From contig NC_087075.1 of the NCBI RefSeq assembly GCF_026151205.1, positions 4,890,858 through 4,954,857 on the forward strand: DNA of 64,000 nucleotides. Reading direction: 5' to 3'. The notes beneath the pieces were generated by a model. That model saw nothing but the letters and a program-made list of their open reading frames with translations, did not search any database and was not told the origin of the DNA. Below, one piece after another: positions 13,920 to 26,700 of the stretch (positions within the stretch are counted from its first letter, which is position 1; each line of letters opens with the position of its first letter). The stretch comes from Bolinopsis microptera. Its lineage: Eukaryota; Ctenophora; Tentaculata; Lobata; Bolinopsidae. The translations under genes and the position numbers were made by a program.

Positions 13920-16368
13920 TAACATATCGCATTTTGAGGAACCCTATAGTAGGGCTTTCGGGTCAGTAAAGCGGGAATTATACGATTGCCTTGAGGTAGG
14001 TTTACGCTCTACTTTATCTCAAAAATTTACTTGGATTATCCCAAATATGGAGGTAGTCCAGCTTTGTTTACAGTGCTTTAGAGGATTGGGCAGGCCTCCA
14101 TAGCATATATGCTTATTATGGGTTGTACCCTCCTAACTTGCTAATTCAATTCCCATGCATATCGAGTCCTGCATCAGAATAATTGTATACATTTCTTTGT
14201 TCTTCCTATTTTGGGCATATGCCAATACCACAACGCTCAAATGAACCGCCTCTGGCAGTAACACACATGACCCTATATACCCTAAACAACCCAACAGCGC
14301 AGTACATCGGACTGTAGGGTGTCTCATCTAACATAATTTCTCGGAAGAAAATCTATGGGCTCTGCTCAATTTGTTGACGCTCATTTTAGTCTACATTATA
14401 TGTGTTAGAGTTGTAACACGTTGTATACCTCTTTTCGAAATGTATCAAGGTAAGAGCTGGTATCTGCCACACTCGACTAGTGGATGCTGAAATGTGTTCT
14501 TATCTAAAATCTCACAATGAAGCATATTCTTGGATTTTTACAGGGTAGCTTAAATGATTTAAACACTTCACATTGCTATTTGTAACAAAATAATTTGTTG
14601 CTTAAACCATGGACATCTTTTAAACCACTATAGTGTTAGATATTATAAAAAGTTGTTTTAAATCAAACGACAAATAACGTTTTCAAGATATTATAAGATC
14701 AAGAATAAGCCAACAAATTATAATGGATTGCATACAAATGATTTCCTAATCAAAATAATATAACTGTCGAATGCTTGCACTCATCTCTTTTCGACAATTA
14801 ATCAACCGCAAAGGAATGACTAGCGCTCGATTCTGTGAACAATTTCAAGGTGCGCGGCGGGCGCCTTTATAAAATGAAAATCACATAAAAACTATTGCAA
14901 CATTAGAAGATGAGTATGTGATTTTGTCCGACGTTGGTTAACTTATTTATTATTATTACCTAACTTGCTAATCTATTGCATGCATTTCTCACGGTATGGA
15001 TAACATAAATTGCAAAACATCACTCTTTGGTGATTTTTACTTTGATGTTTGAATTACGGTCGCTTCCATGCACTTTGACCATTGACGGATGTTACTCGTC
15101 TAAATTTCTTTGAAGTAGCGCGCGCCGCTTTCTTCTCGAAATGCTAGCCTGAGGCAAATGCTATACTACGAAATAACGCTTGCCGGGTTAGTTCATTAAC
15201 AATGGATGTTACCTGGGGACCCCAAGCTATTATGCTCATAAACATAATAAAAATTTGATGGAATGACAGGCTGAGCGCCGCCCAGTAACAATGAATGATG
15301 TTGTCAACAATCTTGCTAGGCTTAAATGCCAAGCAATCAGCAAATGTAAGTTTGAAGTGCGTTTTGGCAACTCATCATTGATCAAAACGGTGCGCCACTG
15401 AGCGCGAAACTGCGTCGTTTGTGACACATGGCTATGTGAACATATGTTAATGTACGTTTCATAATTATTTCATGCACGTGCACGCATATAAAGCCATAGT
15501 AAGTTGAAAGTCTGATAGCATATGTTCCGTTTGATTTGACCAAACTAATGCCTTTCATTGCTTTATAAAGCGTGCATTTTTATTTACCTACCTAAACTGA
15601 AACTATAATCCAGAAAAGCTTACCAGCTGCATGTGGCACATCACTGCGGAGGCGCGGAAAGTAAAAATAAAAACTTTACGGATGATGTATGATATATTAA
15701 TATATTATAGCATAGATACTCGTAAAATATTTGTCCAACTCGGCGCGCGTCATAATTTTGTAGGTAATAATGGTTATAAACCTACTTATAAAAACTTTCA
15801 GTTTGTAGCAAAATGTAAAACTCTCATGATTGACGAATGAAGATTAGATCCTTCGCAACTCTTATAATATGTAATAGCTCTGCTACGATCTCACGATGTT
15901 GTGGCGAGAAGCGCGTTATATAATACGATTACGGCGCGCAGTATTTGATACGGGGCTCAGTATTGTAGTGCATCGCGCGACAAGGAATTAAAAGGTAGTG
16001 AACTCTAGTAGAGGCTAGTTTCGGGGTAACGCGAAATCTTTAAAAATAAAACAACAGTTATCATCGTTACAATGTTAAATTATTTAAACGCACATTTCAG
16101 AACAAATTGAATAAATCAAATGATCTGGACAGAAAAGGATATAAAGAATAGCATTAGGCGCTGGACCAATAAATGACAGAATCCATATCATATGTAAAGA
16201 TAAAATCTAAACGATTTTAAACTTGTTAAAGAAGTATTAAAATCAGCTCCTAACTCGAAACGTTCAACGTTACAAAAAACATACGTCAAGCTGCCACCAT
16301 CAAGGAAAATACAATATCCTGATTTTCTATGCTCAAATGCCATACATATTAGTTACATTCTTCCTTAC
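13920..16368. other. Unassigned region between TIR element and TatD gene
   Basis: About 2.4 kb without a recognisable gene. It must contain, or be followed by, the missing last exon of the TatD-like gene if that gene is complete. Scattered GCGCGC tracts near 14850, 15120 and 15750 contrast with the AT-rich background. Confidence 0.5.
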
Positions 16369-19300
16369 TTGGATCAAAACATCGTCAAGTTCAATCCGTC
16401 TGATTTCGGCAATTTTGGCCGCAACCCACACGCCCATGGCAGGGCTTGCTGACCTGGGAGAATCTTGATCGACGAGGTTGGCGTTGCTAGGTTTCATGTA
16501 GGGTGCATCTGTTTCTATTAATAGTCGCTCTAGAGGTACTTTCCTGGCAACCTCTCTGACATCTGACGCAGTACCAAATGTTACTAGACCTGAAGTAGAT
16601 TGGTTATTATTAACATAATAACATTTTATGATTTCGACGAACGTTTCGCAAAACTGATTGTTATAAATTCAGAACGAAGGAAACGTTTAGCCTTGTTACA
16701 TAATAATTTGAGGCTAGTTCTTTTTTCATTTTCGGCTTGTTTCAAGAAAACTTTGTGTATATACCGTTCGCGTTTTAACACAGATTTTTCGGTTAATGTT
16801 TTAACGTTGTGAGTGCAACAACCTAAATGTCTGTCTACGGTGAAATCCGTCCTAATTAAGACTTTGTCGGAAAAGAATTCGCAACAAATGCGATTTTAAG
16901 GTATATGGTCGGGCAAGTCCCAGGAATCACTCAAAGATTCCCCTTTCCCTAAATTTTCCACTTCAGGGAAATCCACAATTACATTTTTTACGACCTTTTT
17001 ACCACTTTGGTGCGTCGCTATAAGTCTCGTTCTGTATATATAGATGATTCTAGTTTAAAAGCATTAGAAAACCACAGAAGTATCAAATTTTTCTTTAAAC
17101 ATCTTTTTGCATAAATAAATTTTGCATTTATGGAATCAATTAAGTATATAATACATTCAATGTTCATTATTCAAAAAAAATATAGTTTCTTAAAAAATTG
17201 TTCACAATTACATTCTCGATAAGTAGGTCACTCTTTTTTTATTTAAGTGGGAAACTTTTCACTTTCAATATTTTGGACTTGTAAATTAAAAATTTTGGAT
17301 ATTTGTTAAAGAAAAACCACCATTTATCACTTTTTACCACATTGAATCTCCGCTAATAAATTTCATAATATGCAGCAATCTGCTGTATAGTTCTCGTGTG
17401 ATAAACACACCTTAATTTCCGCAGATACGAACATAACACAGCTGATCTTTGAAGGAATGTGATGAATGCTGGCTTACCTATACTTCTGTCTTCGAACGTT
17501 ACTCCACGCCACAGTACTACAAAATATTACCTACATTGGAAACCAAATCCCTTACTAAATTCAGTACAAACCGCCTCATCCCCTAGCGACTTAGTGGTGC
17601 CTTGTTCGATGTACAATATCTTCACCAAAATTCAGTCAGCTTAAAAGTAGTTTGTTCGCACAATTGATCCATTTTGTTGACACTTCTAATCATTTCCGGT
17701 TGAAAAACATAAAACAAAAGACTATAAAGCGTGCATTTTTTTAAAACACATTTTTTTTTGGTGGGGGGGTGCTGCGCGAAAAATAGAGATACTTTTAGAT
17801 AATATAACGACAATTAAGTATGTCATTTGGCTTATTTGGGTTGACGAAAAATAAGAATGACCTATTAGGCAGTAGTCAGATGGCCGTTGATTATACCTCA
17901 TTAGAAAAACAAAGTTTTGAACTTACCTGTAACACCGATATACATGTTAGGAAAATGTTCCAGCATTTTCCACGCAGTATTCCCTGATCCACTTTGTAGC
18001 TATGGGATGATTCGGTGGTTCTTTTGGTGCTTTAGCCTAGAAATAATTGACAGTTGAAAAAAAAAACACGAGAACAGCCAAATAGGACACAGAATACGGA
18101 AAACCGATGATATAAAGTTTTGATAATCATAGATATCCACATCAGCTACTTACAAAGGATAAAAGCAATCCTAATTTTACCTTCATGATTTCAAAAGGCC
18201 GACCATCTGCTTCATGCTCCCCAAGTGCGTGAATAACAAACGGATTTTGTTTATTTATTCAACTTGAGCGCTGTTTTATCTGTGCATGAACGCATCTTTC
18301 TGCATTTCTAATAACATCAGGACTCTTGCTGTCAGTGTAAACACTTACCGTAATCCATACCCCATCTCACCCAAGCCTCTCACGACACACCAACCGTAGC
18401 GATGGGAGGCGGTCTTTTCAGATCTCTTCTTATTTGGGGACACCACATTTTTAGCGTTGTGAGGATGCAGACAAATGCTCCCCACACACCATCCTCCATT
18501 AGAATATCATCGTACATACGATTCTCACCCCATGCTGGAGGGTCACAGAAATTTGCAACACACCCTGAGAAATTCTTGGGAAAATCCTTGCTCTCAACGT
18601 ACGATGCAAACGAACCGTAGTTTTTCTCTCTGACAAGTAAGTAGTCGATATGGCAGTGAGAATCAATGAACGGTACTTTGGACTCAGGAAATTGGTTCGC
18701 TCTGCAGTTTGTTTTAAAGGGAAATATAGGGATGATTTTCTCGGGAACTGGTGATTCCTTCCTGGATTTTGTGTCCTCTAAAACAGCAAGCGCCCCAGAA
18801 TGTGCCCTTTCCTCTTCACCGTCGTCAGAGAACGAATCAGAATCATTGCGTTTTAAACTGAGGAGCTGTTCCTTGGAGAGCGGACCATCTCGAGATGATC
18901 GTGATTCTGTTTTAACACGTTTCAGTACAGGTTTCTTAACTTGGCTGGCGTCAGAGTCATCAGATGCAGTGTGATGATCACGCTTTACTTCAGTCTTGCT
19001 TTTGTCAGAAGATCTTCTGCTGGTTTGACGTTTAGGTTGTACTTTTGTGGGGGCAGTAGCAGGAACAGGGATTGGATTTGAGTCGTATTTGTCTCTGATA
19101 TCGATAAACTTCTTCTTCTGGACATCTTTCATCAGCTAGGAATTCACTTCGGCGTCGGTACATCACGCCAGCTGGGAGGGCAAGATCCGTCTTCATCCGA
19201 TGAAGAAGATGAGCCTGCTTCTTCTTTTTGTGCTTCTTCAGCTGACATTACCTCGTCTTTGGTCTCTTCTTTTACCTCCTGTGCCTCCATCTCCTCCACA

Positions 19301-20291
19301 CTCCCACTCTCACTTCCACTCTCTGATTTGAAAACCTCCTTGACGTCCTCTTCTGCGTCCTCTTCTGGTTCCTCCACTGGTTCCTCGTCTTGTACTTCCT
19401 CCTCTTTTCCTCCTCCTCCTCGCCGGAACTGTCAAATCTGATCACTGAACCGCTCGTCGTTCTTTTAATTCCAGAAACTTCCTTCAACAGCTCCTCCTCT
19501 TCCTCGACGTTGTGAACTGGAGACAGTGGCACGTCATCAGCATGCTCTGGAGGTCGGGTCTTCTTACGCTTACTCTCTGTAGTCGGTCGTTTTATGGAAA
19601 ATCTGAGATCTTCTTTGGTTTTGTACTGCGGGATGAGGGGAGCATCCAGAGGTCTTGATTTCATCTGATATCTCAGATCACCTGGTTTAGCTGCACTTTT
19701 CTGAGCGTTCAGAGATCTTCTTACCCCCCGGTCTGACGACCTACGCTTTGATTTTTTGGGTTTCCCATAGTCAACCTGAATGGTTAAAGGTTCGTCTGAC
19801 ACGTGACCCCGGCCATCAGACTCACTGTCTGATTCCACCAGACGTGTCCTCTTTGCTTTAATCGCTATGTTTTGGTACAATGGACGTTGTTCAAACTTCC
19901 CCTCTCCACGAAGAAAACTCTCTGTTCTGGAGTTATCAGAACGTTCTAGAAGTTTTGATACGTTGATTTTAGCGGGCTGGGAGAGACGAGAGTGTGCTGG
20001 ACCCCTTACTTTATCATCTGCTTCATTGAGTCTGGAGTGTACTGACTCTCTATTTTCTCTGTTTGAGACACGGAGTTTTATTCCTACGTCAGGGTCACTG
20101 AGTCTGGAGTGAGCGGACTCGTTGAGTCTAGAATGAGCAGACTCTCTGTTAGATACCCGGAGTTTTATCCCGACGTCTGTCCCGAACTCAGGAAGTCCGC
20201 CTGCTCTAGAGTTGCCTAATTTAGGACAGTCCAGGGAGGAATGTCCGACATCGTCGCAGTTTGGACATTTCCGGGAACGCAACTTGTCCAT
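16369..20291 (-). pseudogene. TATDN2: TATDN2-like TatD metallo-nuclease gene, frame broken in several places
   Basis: TatD enzymes are metal-dependent 3' exonucleases/deoxyribonucleases. Blocks: 18181-20291 (ATG at 20291), 17927-18036 and 16369-16589. The N terminus has a CCHC zinc knuckle (Cys9, Cys12, His17, Cys22), then a long charged, Ser/Glu-rich region, then FIDSHCHIDYLL with the HxH metal motif, NPFVIHA, WKMLEHFPNMYIGVTG and LLIETDAPY. The order matches TATDN2. The reading frame is lost near 19400 (an AAAA run after a GAG repeat), around 19130-19150, near 18440-18470 around the expected GCHPH, near 18280-18330, and in the middle block, where the expected IHRHCF is not recoverable. The last exon is not found. 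This is either a decaying gene or a region with uncorrected indels; the identity is secure, the status is not. Confidence 0.8.
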
Positions 20292-20744
20292 TATTATTAA
20301 TGAACCTGGAAAGAAAGGGAAATTGTTATTATATATATCTGTTATGTGTTTTTCAGTGTTTTATTCCAGGGTTTCATAGCAAAACGAAAATTTATTTCAT
20401 CATAGTTTCGATATTTTAACAAATACACTCGTGGTTAAAATAAAATGCTTGAAGAGGACTCGAATTTTAAGATCAATTTAATCATTCTACAGATAAAGAA
20501 AAAATATTCAAAAATTCAATTCAACAAGAAGCGGTGTCACGGTTACTTTAAACAGCTATTCTACAAAAAATTCAGATTAAGATTAATCCCCATTCAAACA
20601 GAAAATTCAGATCACAACATGTTTCAATAATGATCATAACATGTTTCAATAATGATCATAACATGTTTCAAGAAACTCCTCAAACATAACAATCTCGAGA
20701 TTTTAAATGGCACAGACGTCTTTTTCAGTATCTTTTTCATTGTT
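20292..20744. other. Intergenic spacer TatD gene / HGS with short tandem repeat
   Basis: About 450 bp between the TatD-like start codon and the HGS stop codon. It contains three copies of 'catgtttcaataatgatcat' (about 20617-20672). Both genes are on the minus strand, so this holds the HGS 3' UTR and the TatD-like promoter; no TATA or poly-A signal was chosen with confidence. Confidence 0.5.
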
Positions 20745-23700
20745 TTAGAAAGATATCAAGTCTGCAACAGGAGGATCATTGCGGCGTGTGCGCTGCGCTG
20801 GCTGTGGTAGCGCTTCAGTAGGAACAGCAGGCGCGTTGTCCAGCGCACTCATTACATCGCGACTTGACAGGGTCGATTGAGGAGGTGCGTAGGAGGGAGG
20901 AGGAGCTGGTGCTGCCGACTCCTGAAATTAAAATTAATTAATATAAATTAATAATAAATTAAAACAACTAATTGAAATACAACTTGGAAAAATGCTGAAA
21001 AATTATGGATCAAAACCATTAAAAACTATCATTATAAATTAAAAGTTGTAAATGTACCTGTTGAGGTGGTTGGGACACAGGGGGTGTGCGTTGTTGGTGC
21101 TGTTGTTGGGCTTCGTTGTCTTGTTGTTGAGGTTGCGGTTCCTGTTGTATATGCTGTTGTTGAGGAGGGGCGTACTGTGGAGGGTATCCCTGGTACCCCT
21201 GGGGAGGTGGTCCCATATTCTGAGGCGGTTGTCCCATAGATTGTTGAGGCGGTTGTCCCATGGTGTGTTGAGGCGGTTGTCCCATATTTTGGGGAGGTTG
21301 TACCATATTTTGTTGAGGCGGTTGTCCCATAGATTGAGGCGGCTGTCCCATAGATTGAGGCGGTTGTCCCATAGATTGAGGTGGCTGTCCCATCGATTGA
21401 GGCGGCTGTCCCATAGATTGAGGCGGTTGTCCCATATGATGCTGAGAAGGAACATAATGTTGCCCCATCATGGGTCGAGCGCCAGGAGGGGGTCCCATGT
21501 ACTGAGGAGGATTAGCGTAAACCCCAGGCGGGCAGTTGGCGGTACGCGTGGTGTGCTGGTACGAGGGTTGAGGTTGAGTTACTCCGACTGCTGGTTGTGG
21601 TGCTACCTGTGCAACATGTGTTAATTTATCAGACTTTTTACTTTTGAGTTCTAAACTTTGTTGTTTATTACCTTAACTATACTGTTAGTTACAAAAAACA
21701 AAGCAAAATGAACACTTTTGAACTAACATTATTCAACGCTAATCATTTTATAAAACGCTAATTCACACTATTGAACTAATTTAATTACGCTAATCATTAA
21801 CGCTAATTAACACTATTGAACTAACATAATTGCTAGGATTAACATGAGTGCTCATAACGACCGGTGGGGCAGGTGCTGGGCTGGTTGCTTGCGGAGGAGC
21901 CTGGGCTGCTTGTTGTGCTGCTACTTTAGCGGTCTCCCTGTCAAACACTGCTTGTTCGTGTCTTCTCTTCAGTTCTTCCTGTTAAACATGTGATGTTAAG
22001 TGTGCCACTTAACACTGGGATACATTTTCTGGGTTTATCAAAATATTTGTATGAAATTTAGTTAAGAATCCAATTACATCATTGTTTACACCCGAATGTG
22101 CAAGATGATCCGACTATAAGTGTTTTCTATACTGTAACCTTATCGTACCGGTCCAGAGTGGATTACTCAATGAAGCAATTAAAGTTTTGAACGTCAAATG
22201 ACAATTTAGGTTTTCATTAAAATTATTAATCAAAGAAACACCGGCGTCTGTGTGAGTTCAGACTTAACAATGTAATGATAAAACAAACAAATAAATATGG
22301 TCAAATATTTAAATGTTGGCTAAAATGACGGTACTGATTACTGACCTGGTATTTGAGTTGCTCCATCTTCTGTTGTCGGAGCAGCTCCAGTTTCTGCTCC
22401 ATTTGTAATCTCATCAGTATACTCTGTTCCTCTTCTTGTTGTCGTACCTTCGCGGTTATTACATTTTTACAATCTAACATGTAATACATTGTTTACATTT
22501 TCTAATTTTTAAATCTTTACATCCTTCTATTTTTAAACTTTTACATGACGTATTGTAAGGGTTAAATTTTTAAGTTTCCCACCTTCTCCAAATGTTCTTC
22601 CCTCATCTTATTAAGACTCTCCCGTGCTTGAGAACACGTTCCAATCTTCTCTAACAGTATTTTCTGTGTCTTCATCTTCCGTTCCGTGTCCTCTATATCC
22701 GTACTAGTTTAGGGTGTAGAGCAGTCAGGGAGGCTAGTAGGGTCTGGATGTGGGGATCAGTGCCCACGTGTTGTCCTGGGATTAATTAGCTGATTAGTTA
22801 ATTGGTTAATTGGTGGTGTTATATAGAATTGGCTATGTATGCATCCTATTGAGTAATGATGTTGGAATCGAAATCTGTTGTGTTTGATGGACATTGGACA
22901 ACAGGGTGTATTCAATTGAAGGAATGATAGTAAAGTTGAATGAGAGAAGAGCACTTTGGCTTCTATACCAGTTATGGCCACTCAGTCTCGCCATTCACAA
23001 TATACAGTATTAACACCATCTTACCCAAACCAACCAATCAAAAGTTACCTTTCATAGCAGCTTGGTTAAGTTTCCTCATCAACATTTCCGTAAGGTCCTT
23101 TATCTGCTGAGTGTAGGTGTTATCACCCTGAGGTTCCTCTATCTGCTGCACCGCCTGGGGCTGCGATAATAATAAGTAACAAATAAGTAACAAATATAAG
23201 TAACAAATATAAGTAACAAATAAGTAACAAATAAGTAACAAATAAGTAACAAATAAGTTACAAATATAAGTTACAAATAAGTAACCAAATTATATGTAGG
23301 TCAACCTTTTGCGGCTGTTATACAGATACCTTGATCTATCAGCCCTGTAATGCACTATAAAATTACCTAACCCATTTAATTAATCACCCAATTAATAAAT
23401 TACTTAATTAATTAATTACCTGGTAAGCTTGTTGTATAGGTTGTTGTGTTGGTGGGGAGACTGCAGTAGCGGCCGGTTGAGCGGTAACTGCTGGATACAA
23501 ACCATTCGGCACAACCTGCGGCACACATTTGATAAATTGGCTACATTCCAGCTACATTCCAGCTACATTTATAATTGCTATACTTAACATTGTGTCTGGA
23601 AACAGAATATCCTTTTCACACGGGAAATTCCCAAAGTGTCGGTATTTTCTTGAACTTGCACGACAATCTTGTCGTGCAGTTCAAGAAAATACCAACACTT

Positions 23701-26700
23701 TTGGAATTTCATTATTACTTTATTAGGGAAAGATCAATAGAATCAAACTATGAAACCCATCAAATGGAGAGCATCAAAATGCTTTTTTTAAAAATGCTAT
23801 AAAAATGCTAAAAGAAAGATAAGCACACTCACAGTAGCATTGGAAAGGTCAGGATAGTAAGACTGAGGTGCTACCTGCTCTTTGAAAGGTTTAATGTGTT
23901 CTACCTCCGCGTACAGGTTCTCCGCAGGGGCAGACTTCTGTATTGCAGGGGGCGAGTGTGCGCGAGCCTGGGGTCGGTTAGTTGTTGTTAGTTGTTGTTA
24001 GTTGTTATTTGTTGTTGGTTGTTGTTGGTTGTTGTTAGTTGTTGTTAGTTGTTGTTAGTTGTTGTTGGTTGTTGTTAGTTGTTGTTAGTTGTTGTTAGTT
24101 GTTGTTAGTGTTGTTGTTGTTGTTGTTGTTAGTTGTTGTTAGTTGTTGTTGTTAGTTGTTGTTAGTTGTTGTTAGTTGTAGGTTATATGTGTTTATTTAT
24201 AAAATATATATGAGTGGTGGTTGAAATTGAAACTTTAACCACCACTCATAAAACTTTAGGGATTATTAGAAATTATAGTCAATTTGTTTTGGGCATGTGC
24301 ATCAATAAGATATAACTTAATTGTAGATTCCAACATGGCGGTTTGTATCTGCGAGAAGTAAATTATATTCTTCAACGATGGTCCAGCCTCTTGTGAGAAA
24401 GGTGATAGAAAGCGATAGCTAGATTCAAGCTCCCTTTCTTTTTTGTTCCAAACTCTTTCTTTTCTCTTCTCATCGGTCTCCGCCTAAATATAATAGAGTT
24501 AAGATTTATTTTAAAAGGAAAAGAGAACAAATATTTAAAATATTAGAAACTTTTGTATGTACTGAAATAGCCCTGTAATAATATTCATTAGCCACATTTT
24601 TATGTCACACATATATTATACAATACACATTATGCAATATGTACATGATGACATCAAACACACAATTAAGATCACTTTTAAAACGGCCATATTCCTGTTC
24701 AAGTTGCGTTTCTACTGAGCGAGACAAAGAAAACGAAAAAAATGAGAAAAAAATGTAAAATGGACCTTATTAGGGCATCTGGTGACAAATATGACCATAG
24801 AAGGGCATCAGGTGTCAAGTAAAATTACCTGAGGATTGACTGGAGGTTTGCCGGCAGAAGCAGCAGCTGCAGCGATGGTTGCTGCAGTAGCCGGAACTGC
24901 GCCAGGAGCTGCGGCTGCTGCTGCCTCCTTACTCTTACTTCCAACTTTACTGGCACAGATTGAGCAGACTCTCACCTGAAATAAACAAGAACATTATATA
25001 ATAATATATCAACTTTAAACTGTTAGTAAAGAGGGATATTATATAGCAACTTTAAACTCTTACAACATTTTTTGGAAGACTAAAGGTAATCTAACAAAAT
25101 GTTTTATCTAAAATGTATCATTGTAACCTCTTTTTCGATGCCAAAGTGAGGTAGAGGCAAGCGCTCAGCAGTACACTCGGCGCAGAATATCTGACCACAG
25201 TTCCTGCAGTGATGTTTGCGCTTGGTGATGGTAAAGAGCTGTCTGCAGAGGTGACACATTCTACCATCCTCCCACTCTGGTGCCTGGTATTGTGGTGGTA
25301 ATTAAAAACCTATTTTAACGTAATTAAGGCCAGAGGGGGGGGGGGGGTAAAATTGGTTTTTCCAGTTTTCACATATTTGATCAGAGCTGCTGGAGCCAAA
25401 CAAGAAGAAAAAAACCGGACCGAAATCTGACCTTGCGTTTTTAAGATATTGCGCGCCAAATATTGAGGTTTACATGTAATTACATGTAAATCTTAAACCT
25501 AAACTGTAAAAAGTTAAAAGTCCCTTAGTTGAGAATACTGGCCACACCCAGAAGCTGAAACTTGGCACAGTTGTTCCTTGAGCTGTCACCCACAATTCTA
25601 TTGTACAAAATTTTGATATTTGCCTCTGTTCTCGAAATATGAGGTTAACTTTACCCCAAATTCGACAATTTTTCAAAAAGTGTCGAATTTGGGGTAAAGT
25701 TAACCTCATATTTCGAGAACAGAGGCAAATATCAAAATTTTGTACAATAGAATTGTGGGTGGCAGCCCAAGGAACAACTGTGCCAAGTTTCAGCTTCTGG
25801 GTGTGGCCAGTATTCTCAACTAAGGGACTTTTAACTTTTTACAGTTTAAGTTTAAGTTTTACATGTAATTACATGTAAACCTCAATATTTGGCACGCGAT
25901 ATCTTAAAAACGCAAGGTCAGATTTCGGTCCGGTTTTTTCTTCTTGTTCGTCTCCAGCAGCTCTGATCAAATATGTGAAAACTGGAAAAACCAATTTTAC
26001 CCCCCCCCCCCCCCCTCTGGCCTTAAGCGATTAGGACAATTAGAAATCCGATTAACCGGGGGTGGAGAATTGACTTGATTTGTTTGTGACATTAAATTTT
26101 GCAGTTGACCCACAAAAATAACGCCCGTAATCTAAGGGGTCGACGACACATTCCTTTCCTAAATTTTCTTCGAATTTCCTGACCCAATAGATCAGATCTA
26201 ATTGGTGATCTAGATCAAATACAGAATCTAGATCACGTACAGGAAGTTAAATGTTCTTTTCGATATTCCTGACCCAATAAATCACATTACACATACGGTG
26301 TAAAATTTGCACGAATTCCATTTTCTCACGACTTTTATGTTTGTTTATTTTCTGTTGAGTTCAACTGTTTTGCAACTCAGTTAGTAGATTATATATTCGC
26401 ATATATCCACACTATTTACACGTACAACGTGATATTATTATCAATGCAGTGTGTACAACACCAACTACACCGATCAATTGCCAAGCTGCGAAACATTTAT
26501 TTATTATTATTACATCATGATGGCAGGGCCTACTCTCATGCTGTCTATAGATGATGATTAACTCTGAAAAACAGGCAGAGCAAGGCACGCGATATGTCGA
26601 GGTTCTGGGATCATTCCCCAGTTGTCCCCAGTTTTTCAGAGTTAATCATCATCTATAGACAGCATGAGAGTAGGCCCTGCCATCTTGATGTAATAATAAT

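Noticed and set aside
18402-18974. Plus-strand ORFs opposite the TatD-like exon
   Set aside because: Shadows of the minus-strand coding sequence, which has the recognisable motifs.
21052-21624. 190-codon plus-strand Arg/Leu-rich ORF
   Set aside because: Antisense of the Gln/Pro repeat exon of HGS.
23624-23710. microRNA precursor
   Set aside because: Loop of about 2 bases and a nearly perfect stem do not fit a typical Drosha/Dicer substrate; a foldback element is more likely.
25470-25878. Two near-identical 79-codon ORFs on opposite strands
   Set aside because: They are the two arms of one palindrome; no domain or splice context.
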